This document shows positions 39,801-52,300 of a stretch of DNA of 64,000 nucleotides, one piece after another. Position numbers and translations under genes: made by a program. Within the stretch, counting starts at the first letter, position 1, and every line of letters starts with the position of its first letter. The notes beneath the pieces were generated by a model. The model did no database searches, was not told where the DNA came from, and saw only the letters and a list, made by a program, of their open reading frames with translations. Origin of the DNA: Piezodorus guildinii (taxonomy: Eukaryota > Arthropoda > Insecta > Hemiptera > Pentatomidae); assembly GCA_023052935.1 (NCBI GenBank), contig CM041292.1, positions 94,099,169 to 94,163,168 on the forward strand, written 5' to 3'.

Positions 39801-42800
39801 TGTGATTGTTAGCTTCATTGCCAAGATTTGTTGCTTTCTGTTAGTTTTTAATATTTGGGTTTACATTGAATTACTTTGAGATATCCAGATTAATAATTAA
39901 TAATGTTTCCTACCAAATCATATTTTATTTATTCTTTTACTTTTTTCATCTAAAAAAATTTCCCTCAAGAATCAGGGATTAAATTATTTATTATGGTCTT
40001 AATTTAATTTCATGGAATTCATAATTGTTATATTTATTAATCCTTTGAGGATCCAATTATCAGGAGTTAAATGTACATTTTTACTAGTTAAATATCAAGT
40101 TAATTGCCTGTAAGTAAAACAAGTAGTTATAAAATGTTTTTATTAAAAATACGAAATATTAAAATAATTCAGGTGAAGTAACAAATAATTGGACTACTCC
40201 CTCATCTCCTATAGAAGCTCACACTCCAGTTCCTCCTGCTGAAGACCAGGCTGTCAAGAAGCTGCAGGCTTTCTTCTTCCAAAATGAACCGGTACGGCGA
40301 GAGGGCACTGTCAGGTTCACTTTGGACAGTATGCAGGTGTATTTGTTCAGTGATTGCGATGAGGTGAGAATTAAATCATGTTTTCTTTAAAAAATTTCAG
40401 CAAACTTTACGTCTCATCAAATTTTATATTTTTATAGATTTTAAGTTCTCCTGTTAGAGATATGAATCAAGGATTATGCAAACTCGAAACTGGTGAAGCT
40501 ACTATGACTTTGGATGTACTCTCTGATAAAAGTCTGGAGTTAAAAATGGCTTTACAAACATGCCTGGTTGAAGATATCAGAAAAGAAACAGATCCCACTA
40601 ATAAGAAGTGAGTTTTTTTTTTTTTTAAATCCTAAAATGAAAACATAAATGTTCAACACATCCAGAGTGCAAGAGTAGACTATTTTGATGTTTGATGACA
40701 CTTAAGTATTTTTTATTGTCATTAAATAGACCTAGTGTTCAGCTAAATCAGCCTCCAATCTACTCTTTTTGTTGAGTTTGAAGAGATGTCCATTTAGTTT
40801 ATAGTTATAATCATGTTTCAAACTGACATCATCTATTAGAGATTTATTCATTGCCAAGAGGTGTCTATTAAGACATGTTTGGCTTTAATAATGAATTTAA
40901 CTTATTCTCTATTTGATAGAATATGGTTATCTTCAGCAATCTCTTAATGTAATCTTAAATAATAATTTAAAATTTTAAATTATTAACATATTGCATTATT
41001 TTTGTTTTAAATATTTTATTTTCACTACTTATTCTTCATAATTTTTCATTTTAATTGTTTTGATATTACAGGATACTGCAATCTCATACTGGTTCAACAC
41101 AAGTTGAAGACAGCAACATATCAGTATCTACTCCACCAATAATTGACGTGACTTTTCGCCAGACTCAGACTGGAGATAAATGTGTCGATGTGTTGGTGGA
41201 AGCTTTACGATTAAGTTTATCAATATCTTTTGTTCTTGACCTGTCCCGTTTCATTCTTGATTCACTACCTCCAGATAGAATCTATGAAGGAGGACTTGTA
41301 AATCATGGATATGTGGGTGATGGTAACATACCAGTAAGTATTCTATGATATTCTATCTTTTTTTTTAATCAGCTTTATCATATCTATGATTCGTGACCCA
41401 AAATTAATTTTAACTACAAGGATTGATTTAAATTACTTGAAACAGAAATTATATAACACATTTATATTTTTTTTTTCATAAACAGTCATTATCTTTGAAT
41501 AAATTTTATTATTATATAAATTCGTAGACTTTAATGAAATAAATCTTGAATCATTTGCAATTAGTACGCTGTTTCTCTAGTTTTGTCCCAGAGGTAGGCC
41601 AAATTGTACATAATGTTTTTCAATTACTGATTTGTCAACTAAAATGCATACGGGAATGTTTAAATAAAGCTAATGGATGAAATTTGATAAATTTATATCA
41701 AATCATTTTGGCACTCATAATCAATGAAAATCAGCTATAGATACGGAACCAAATTTCATCCTTAATATCTCAAAAGTAAAATATGAGTGGAAAGTTTTTA
41801 TTTTGTCATGTAATTTTTTTACTGCCTTCATGAATAAAATAACAAAGTTTCTCTCGGTCTCCTTCACTGTAAAGGAAGAAAATATCCATAAAATGTATAT
41901 ATTTTTGTGATTAAATTTTTTTAATTTTGAAATTACATGTTAAATTATGTTGAATTTATTGAGCTAATGCATTCCCAATTGTGCTACATTTAATTACCTT
42001 TTTTGGTATTTTATTTTCAGATGAAACCGTCAATAGATACAGTTAGGCCACCAAGTTCAGCTGACAGCACCAGCGGATATTTTTCTTTGAAGGCTTCTTG
42101 TTTGGATGAAACAACTGGTAATTTTTAAACCGTATTGTACCTTTTTCAAAAGTGTCAGTGTAATTGTTTTATAAGATCTTTTCTAATTTAACTTTCAACT
42201 CATAAGTTCAACAAAAACTTCCAAAAGCACTTGTACCAAAAGAACTTTTAGTTAAATGTTCAGTTGAAATAAGTACATACTAGAACATGTTATTCTCTAC
42301 ATTAAAGGAGTAACTTTAACACTTACGAGATTTGCCATTAACCCTTAACTACTAACGTCGGCATATGCTGACACGCTAACTACGTGCCAACGGTACTAAT
42401 ATCGGATTATGCCGACGGGCCTAAAGCGTGCCCCTGGTACTAATGTCGGCATATGCCGACACCCCACTTTTCTCTCTATTTTTTAATGTCATGGCTTTCC
42501 GGCGCTGCCTTGCCTCATTCTATCAACCCCTCTGTAAACTAAAGCTTCTTCTTCAGCCCAATAGATGTCATAAGAATTCACTTTAAAGCCGTTCTTGAGG
42601 ATAATTAATACCTGGTAAGGGTCGACTACCTGTTCCGTCCTACTCCCGGCTATTTCCACCCTTTCAATTTATTCTTGTTTGTGCGTTCAGTGTGAATCAA
42701 GTCTTTGTTTTTAGCTTAGCCATTATTTAATTTTGTGAGTTTTATTTATTAGTTAGAAAGTTATATTTTAGTTAGAAATAAGAAAAAAAAAACTTACAGA

Positions 42801-43294
42801 AGATGTGTTGTTTGTTAAAAAACAAATATTTGAAACAAAATCCAGTGCCGTTTTTGTACATACGGACTATGCATGGAAAGGTGTTTTGAATTTTAAGTTT
42901 TGAAGATTACTACACAAAATTAAATTGAAAAAAAAAATTTAACTCTGCCAGTGTCGGTCCAAAGCTCGAATCAGAAAGGAGGATGGAAACAATTAAATAT
43001 GAGGCAGAAAGTAGAGAGGGCCTTGATGAAAGAAGGAGCGTGCGAATGTAAAATTTGCAAAAAAGTATGCAGTACAGCGAGGCAGCCGTCAATCTGTACC
43101 TTGATTGTCGCAAAAATCATCCTTTGCGCGTAGTGAAAGGGTTAATATTTTTCCTGAGTCTCACTAAAGGTTCCAAATAACTATCATAGCATAGAATTTG
43201 TAATAAAAGTCTAGAACAAAATATTCTTGGAAGATATTTTATTTACAAAAGTTCTTAATATAATATTCTCAAAAGAGCTTTAAACAACAATTAT

Positions 43295-43364
<70 letters not shown>

Positions 43365-46300
43365 TATTAATATATAAAATATTCATTTGAAGTTTACAAC
43401 AAAGGATATTAAAAATTGAATGTTAGAAGATGAACCAATAATGCTATGGTTAAATTCACTGTATTAAGTAGATTTAGTATTTCCCTTGTTTATTATTATT
43501 TTTTTTTTTTTTTAGGTATATCTATTTCAGTCCAAATTAGGCGACCTGAAATAATGCTATATTCCAGTAGGGGACATGCATTATTACTCAGAACTGAAGT
43601 ACTTGCAGACTATAGTAGACATCCTGGAAGAGAATCATTTGTTTTTTCATTATCTGGACTGCGACTTTTATGCAAACACCAGGTCCCTCATAAGGACCAA
43701 CATCCTTACATTGTAAGGATTAACGGGTTACACATTGACTTACAGGAATTTTATTAGTGATAATTAAAATTTTATACTTGCAGGTTCTGCATCCTTGTGA
43801 TATTGAATTTGCCAAAAGTCAAAAAATGAGTGATGATGGATTAAAAATTACTTTAGGTGTTGGTCTTATTGATGTTCATATTACTCCTAATACAGTCCAT
43901 GCAATAACTGCTGTGAGTATAATCTGAATGGTTATGACCAAATTTATATTGTAAAAAAGCTTTCATAACTAACAAACTTTTTCTTTATTATTCAAAAAGC
44001 TTCTTGAAGAAGTAAACACTAACTTGATGCCTGAAGAGCCAGATGGTACAAATGTTCTCTATGGAAGTATTGAAACTGATGATCTTTGGTCTCCTAAAAA
44101 AATTTCTCCTTACACATTCCCTCACCAACCAAGTAAGTTTTTTTTTGTTCCTTGGTTTTCTCTATTCAAACTTCATGTGCCTTTTTTTAATTTATCATTC
44201 ACAATGTATTTATTTTTAAATAGGTTATTGTTGTGGAACGATTGGTAGGATGAATGAAATTTTTACAGCAGCTATTCCAAAACTGAGAATAATTTTTGAA
44301 TTAGAAGATTCTAACAAAAGAGTACCAATGGTTCTTCTTAAAGCCGCTTCAGAGGCTTCAGTTCATAATTGGTCTAAATATTTGCAAATGAAAGGTAATT
44401 TCTGATCCATAACAGATATAGTTTGTTAGACTTTACTTATTGTTATAGTTACTAGAATTTAAAATAACTCGTATTATAAGTCATTTATGTATTAAAAATT
44501 AAATAGTATTGTACATTGATCAACATTCTCTACTGTTATAATTAACAGCTATATTAATTAAATAACGTATATTGGTCATTTACTTTCAGGTGAACTGCAG
44601 ATTCAAATTTCATATTATAACTCCAAAGTTGGTGCATGGGAACCTCTTTTAGAACCTTGTGTTGAGGAAGAAGGAGTTTATAGACCGTATGAAATACTCT
44701 TTAAGGTTAAATAATATTATTATTTAAATACTGAAAGTGAAAAATCTACCCTTTAATGAAAATAAAATTTAAATTTATATTTTCAGGTATTTAGAGCAAA
44801 ATCTTATCCCATTCAGCCTTGTATGAGCTGTGATGAAAATAATGAAAGAGAAATGAGTTCATCTCTTTCCAAACTTTCTCAGAGTAAGAGTTTAAGTCGA
44901 GTAGCAAACTCTGAAGAATCGGAAACTTCAGCTGATGAGCAAGATGTTGAAACAGGATCAATGATGTTTATCAGAAAAAAACAACTAAGGAATGATCATA
45001 AAAAATCTAAACATGGTAAGATATTTGAAATTAATTAGAAATTATTTTTTTTTCCTTTATTATAGTTTTCCTGGTTTTCAAAATTCATCTTAAATCAATA
45101 GAACTTCTTCCTCTTTCTGTCCATCTCTAGTGGAACTATGGTCTGTAAAGGATCATAACCTCCTCAATACTTCTCCACTCCATCCTATTCTTAAGAACCA
45201 TCTCCATCTTCTGACTCCAAGGTTCCTTCTTTGATCCTCTTTCACACATTCCTGGCCGTGTAACCTATGTTAACTCTTTCTTTTTTTCTTTTTTTTTTTG
45301 GATATGGAATATGTTATCTCATTCATTTATTTTTCTTAAAAAGAACATAAGGCAATAGAAAGTATTTATGTGAGTTCTAACACTAATCTAAGTGTCCTGT
45401 TGTATAATTTTATCAGCCTTATTTATTTCAAGATATAGCCAAGAGTTCATGAACTTTCATGCAGCTTAAATCTGAACTTAATTATTATTCTTGTTTATTG
45501 TTCATAAAGAGGTGATGTACTTTGGCATTCATTGGCATAACATATTTCCATCATATTTTATATGGTAAAGATATGATTAACTGATTTTTTCCTGGTCAGG
45601 AATCTGGAATACTCCCTTCCTACACTCCTGCTATGAAGACTTTTCATTTAAGATTTAGTAAAGTACATAGTACTTGTTTTACTTACTTCAGCCGTTTTTC
45701 TGGAAATTAAAAAAAAACATCTCAATTATATTTTGTATTATGCTTCTTTATATTGCCTTAAAGACTTACCTTGCTTGTACTTAATCTTTACCTTTTTCTA
45801 TTTTTAAATTTCTATCTTAATTAATCTAAATTACTACAGTTCTGTTTATTTATTTTTTTTATTACAGAAAGTATAAGCTTAATCAGTTATCCTGAAGACT
45901 CTGATTCTGATAATGAAGAAGGTGTTATGGAAAAACTTGCAAGCGCCATAAGTCATCTTTTTACTGGGTACATCAAAAATGTTTATTTATCTTTTATAAA
46001 GGAGTGTTGTGTATTGGGTGGATCCATAAGTTTTTTTGATTTTTGAAGGGTGAAATTGAACTTTTTTTGTTTTTTTTTTTATACAAAGAATACATTTTAT
46101 CCAAATCCACTGCTTTTATTAATTACATCTTGCCACATTTTTAACATTTCATTATTTCATCTCATGAAACAGTTGATGATTAGAAGTGAATAACATAACA
46201 GGATATGTGTTTACTTCTCTCATCGGTGAACAATTTCTCATTGAGGGAGCTTTGAAGGGACTGAAATAAGTGGTAGTCAGTTGGTGTAAGGTCCAAAGAA

Positions 46301-49300
46301 TACAGTGGGTGTAATAAAGCATCCTAACTGAGTTAAACCAACTTTTGTGTGTGATTATTGTGGAGTGTGGTCTGGTGTTGTTCTGGTGGAACACAACACC
46401 CTTGGATTGACTATTTTTGGGTGTCCTATTTGGTTGGTGCATGCTGTAGATCTTGGAATCAATTTTCTATCCTTGTGGAAGAAATTCGTAAAACAGCATG
46501 ACGCAATGGTCCACCATATGGAGAACAAACTTTTTCAGATGTAGCCCTGCCATCAAAGTGTTAATAGGCCCATCAACCAGTTGTCCACGATCTCCTGTGT
46601 CATAGACAATGAACTTATCCTCACCCCTCACAAGTTATTTGTGAAATGGTGCCAGTTTAGAAGAGAATTGCAGATATTTGGTTGGCCAGGCAGTTTGTAT
46701 GATACTCACACCATGGTAGAACATGTAGTATAAAAAAAAATTATGTAGACATAAATAAAAATATATTTTTCCCCAGTGTCTAACTAAACTAGTGTCTCCC
46801 CAATTACCTATTGCTGTAGTGACCAGTCTTGTTTTATCAGAGCCTTGATATCACTCGAAGCAACTTACGTAGGTGGACCGCTGCAAGATGGATCTTCGAG
46901 ATTCATTTCTCTGGAAAAAATTTGACAAACAATTTTTGACCAAGATGTTTTGTTAAGGAACGTCCACTTATATCTTATATACCTTCCAATAAGCCTCAAT
47001 GTTAGCAATCTAACAATTTGATTATCATTAATATTGGTTCACGTATTTTGGAATTCCCTACTATTGGTCCCCTACTTAAATCATGGATAGTCCTCTGATA
47101 AATATATTCATCAATTTAATCGATGATATTGTATTTTTATTGATCTATTGAGATATTAGATTTATAATTGAAACACAACTTAAAAATAAATTGATTAGCT
47201 TTAATGTTTTACTTGTTTCATTAAAAACTTGTATTCTCTTATCGAGTTAAATATTGTGTAACTTTTATATTTAAGTTAATTTTTTATAATTCTAGGGACA
47301 GCAGTGATGGCGAAGCAAGTGACAGTAACGATTCTAGTGGAGCAGAGCCCTCTGCAGATACAGATGATAATACTGATGTTGAATCCATGACCAGCACACA
47401 TCACCCACCTTCAGGGAAAGAATCTCGAGCTATCTTCTTGAAAAAACAAAGTAAATATCCTCCGTTTATATCATTGTTTGCTTTTAGGCAGTTGTTTTGA
47501 GTATTTATCAATTGAAGAGGCTTCACAGATGACTGTGAAAAAAAAAATTACAAAAAATATTAACTATATTATTTTTTTGCAAATAATTAATACAGTATTC
47601 AATATTGCTTAATAGAGAGTGTCTCACAAAGCAGACATTCGGTTAGACTTTGAATAATTCTGACAAAAATATTACTTTTTGTACATTAAGTTGTTTAGAA
47701 CATAATAAATTATGTTCTAATGTTAAAGATATTCAAAATGTCCACTCGACGAACTAAATTGCATTTTCTATCTGGCTGTGAAACAGATCAATAAATATGT
47801 GATGTGGAGTTTGTAGGAAGTCTATTATGGTTCCAGTATATATTATTTCATCAGCGAAGTCTATTGGTTTTGTTTACAAGATTTGGATGTTTCCTTGTTA
47901 GGAAATTCATATCAAACCAATAAAAAAATCATCCTACTTATTTCCTTAAATTTTGTACTAATATTCTAAATAGAAATGTATAAAGTGTAAGGTATAAAAT
48001 TTTTATACCTTAAGCGAAATATTGATGGTCATTTTCTTTGGATTAAAGCAGCTATGATGCAAAAAATTCTTTAGTTAAAGTATATTTCTAATGAATTTAC
48101 CGAAAATTCTTCAGGAAATCAAATGACATTTGAAGCACCTAATTCTGGAGATCAATAGCAAGAATTTTTTTAAATTTAATTAACTTTAATTTATTTTAGG
48201 TTTTCCCCAACACATATTTATTAATTTTAATTTTCAGAGATTAGGTTTTCAGAGGTTAGTTAAATAAAATATATTTATAATTAATTCATGATTTAATAGA
48301 CAAAATCTTTTTCAGGTGACTCAGTTGATTCAGGCTTAGAAACAGAGGGAGTAGATAAAATAGCAACCTATGTAATGATTGAATCCAGAGATAGGCTTGA
48401 GTTTTCAGTCACACCACAGTCGATCTCGGTTCTTACATCTCTTCATCAGGCATTTACACTGTCTACCCCGATTCCTATGGAGAATGAACTCTCATTAATA
48501 AATGATATAGCTCCCAGCTCAACCGTTACATTACTGTCTAAAGCAGAGGTATTTCCTAAATTTACTTTATTTAATCTATAACTATAATTTTTAATTATGC
48601 TAACTTTTTTTCTGCAATTAAGACCCTTACTATCTGGTTAAATTTTTCATTATTTCCATTCTCCTTTTTGATTTACTCTGTAGACTGGCACAGGCAGATT
48701 TAAAACATTTTTTTTCTTAAAAGTTAATATAGAGTGATAAAATGCCGATAAAACTAAGTAATTGTTTTAGATAATAATATAATCGATTTTTTAATAAAAC
48801 ACATGTTTCTATAGAAATTTAATTTAATTAATTCTTTAATAGTTTCACATATTTTTTATCTCTAACTGTATTTGAAAATTCTTTCATTGATTTTAAAAAT
48901 GGAGGTAAGTGAAAGTCGTGTGTTGCCCGCACCAGATTTTTTAAATTTATATTTGTATACCAATTGTACAATATCAATGCATTTAATATATACAAAGAAT
49001 ATGGAGGAATATTTCCTTTGCTTGACTGTCTTTCTGACAGATTCTATTAAGCTGAGGATCATATATACTCTGTCAACAGCTCCCATATTTCGATTGTAGT
49101 CTTCTTTTTTTTTGACACGAAACGGTCTTATAGACCACATAAATATCATTTTCACCCAAATTTGCCCACACATTCCCCTCTCTTCCAACCTTTTCTTCAT
49201 TCTTTCAGAATGCACTCTTCTTTATTCCTCGCTCCATACTCTCCCCTTTCTCTCCTCTTTGGCACCCACAATTACCTTTATCTTCCCTAATTTTTCCTTA

Positions 49301-52300
49301 TATTTATCTCTATTGAGACAATTCTGATTTGAGATTCCCAACCTCACTTTCTTTTTTCACTTTTTCTTATCTGATGAATGTACCCTCTGGCCCCTTTATA
49401 TCCGCATATTTTTCCAAAGATCTTCTTATTTATTCTGCTCAGGCTTATCCTTACCATATGCCCGTAGAAACACAGCCTCCTTAACCTAATGTCCGTTTCC
49501 AGGTCATCCATTTCTTTGTACAGTTCTCTGGTAGACCTCAGCATATATCCCTCTGGTAGCTTTACTGGCCCATAAATCTTCCTCAAGATCTTCCTCTCAG
49601 TTCCCAAAAGTTTCCTTAAGTTAGGAAGGGAAGAAGTCTCCATTCCATACAGAAAAACCGGTTTGACAACGGTGTTATAGTGCCTTATTTTTGCTCTTAT
49701 TGAAAGAGCCTTTTTACAGTAAAGGCTACTGGTGGCAAAGCTGAGCCTTTCCATCTTGAACAGCCTCTCCTCCATACCCCTTCTCTTGGACCCATTACTA
49801 CAAATAATTTCCCCTAAATACCTGAAGCTATTTGTGACCCTGATTTCCCCATACTTTGTTTTAAATGTTTTTTCCCGAAAGTGTCGATCAGTAGTCATCA
49901 ACTCTGTTTTTTCGAATGACATCTGCAACCCGGCTCCTTCAGCAATTTCTTTTAGGGAATTTAGCTGCTCTATTGCTACAACCGCAGATTCTACCAGAAG
50001 GGGCAGATCATGAGCATATGCCAGTCAACTTACTCTGATGTCATTCTTTTTGGTCCCTCATTTTGCCACTTCTACACTTTTTTTTTTTAAACCCCTCCAC
50101 ATGTGTTGGGAAAATGTCCAAATAACATGCTTCTCGTTACCCACCGGCAGAACCGCATAAAGAAGGAAGATTTGTGGATATCTTGGCAGCTCTGATAGTA
50201 GATCCCACTATCAGATATGAAACAAATGACCAGGAACAAGGCAGAAAGATTCAAGAGGAGAAAGAAAACATTTATACTAAATGTATTCCATACCTGAAAG
50301 AAAAATTTCTTGATGAGTTCGGCAAAAGGGATTTACAGTCGTAATACTTTGGTTCGGCAGCAGGGGGACCATTCCAGTAGCCACTAGATCATTTTTGGAG
50401 AATTATGGACTCAAAAGAAATCAGTTGCAAAACATAGCGGAGACCATAATCTTGCACTCACTGGGAATCCTGCATCACCACATATATTGAGGCTAGTCTG
50501 GATTTATATATGTCCATGATCAATTTCGAAATTAGTAAAATCTATCTATTTCTATTTGGCAGAATCTCCCTCTGTCTTTTTTTTTTTAAACTGTCTTCAA
50601 GATTGATCCGGTATGCTGTGTACTCATAGCAACTCAGAGAAGTTGAGCAGCAGATCCAAATTAAAATTTCTTCTCCACTAATTCACCAAAAAATGGCATA
50701 TGAAGTCAAAATTACACAATTTCAGTAACTTCTACTTAATTGGTAATCATTTTATGTATAAATTATTCTATTGTATATATATTTTTTTATGAGATGAGAC
50801 TACAATGATGAAAGATGTTCTACACTTTGTTAAAACATAACTGCAGGTCATTCTTTATCATTATTGGTACGTTAACACTAGAGAGTAGATATACGAAGTT
50901 GAAGCGGTAAGCCACTGTAAAAGGGTGACATCAGATCCTTCCACTGTTATAAGCTATTGGCTATTAATGGATCTATCTTTGAGTAATACCTGCTAAATGT
51001 TATTGAAGTCTTTACCATTTTTTTCTTTTTTTTTTACTTTCATTTATATAAATTTGAAAAATATAGTGAAGTATTGGGATCATGGAAATTTTCAAATCCA
51101 ACTTTTCTACACATAACACATTTTAGGATGCTCTGACTACAAATAGCCAAGTCTTGCAAATAGTCTCTGACTTATACATGTGGTCTAGCTTCAAAATGAA
51201 AAGTAGTATGAAACTTGAATTACAAATTATAAGTAATTGTGTGCTACAGATATTACAGAAACTTGAATTACAAATTATAAGTAGTTGTGTGCTACAGATA
51301 TTACAGCAACTATTTCGGCTTACTGAAAGTGTTACTTCCTTTCTTCATTCTTTTATTAAATTGGACAAAGGTAGGATTGGATCCCCAAGTTAGGATTAGT
51401 TCCTGCGATTAGAACTGTCACCGAAATTTCAAAGATTCTACAATTGAAATAGTGTTTAATTTCAAAGATGTTTATTTGTTGATGGCATAAAGTTGACTGC
51501 TTCCAGAAACTATTTTGTCTGAAGTTGAATAACAATTTTTTGTATGTGGTATTATAAATTACAAATTGTCTTAAAATTATTAATTAATTAAAACTAGTTT
51601 TAAATGGAAATGAAATATTTCAGGTAGGTCCTCCTAAAGTTCTGATGACATCTACCTATGAAAGATCTGATTCTATGCCGAGTAGTCCTGCATCCACTCC
51701 ACCAACAGATTTTTTCAGTCCTTTGGGATCTGAAGGAGACCCTGATTAGTAAGTATATAATAAGTGAAACATATTTTGAATTTTGATAATTTAGCTATTT
51801 AATTTTATTAAGGGAAGCTACTTTTCTATATTTTTATAAGTCCTTTTATTATTCAAAGTTTAGAAGATGGGTTTTATTCACGAAAATCTGATCCTGAGAT
51901 TACTTCAGAGTTGTATTCCCCATACATGAAATTTCCTGTTGAACCAGTGTCTTGTTTGTATAAGAAAATTACTGATCACAGAGTTAGGATTCATATTCCA
52001 GGTAATGATTTTTATTAATTATTTGATAACTGTAATCTTAATTAAATTCAAGTTGAAAAGAATTGATAGATATATATATTTTTACCAGGTTTTGAAGAAA
52101 TGGAAGTCCTCTGTCCACAAAGGACTTGCAACAAATTGCACTTCCTCCAACCGATAAAAAATAATACCAGGTATTATATAGTTCTTAATGTTGAATGTCA
52201 TGATTGGGGACAAAAAATAACAGTCAGATCTCCTCTACAGGTAAGTTTGGGTCTTTTTTTTAAAATTAATTAAATGTATGGTAGGTTTCTCAAGAAAATC

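Noticed and set aside
48862..49215. 117-codon minus-strand frame as a gene
   Set aside because: Its N-terminus (HSERMKKRLEERG) is the 3' tail of the LINE fragment and the rest is intron sequence.
51211..51306. CRISPR-like or satellite array
   Set aside because: Only two direct copies of 48 bp with no spacers; a simple tandem duplication.
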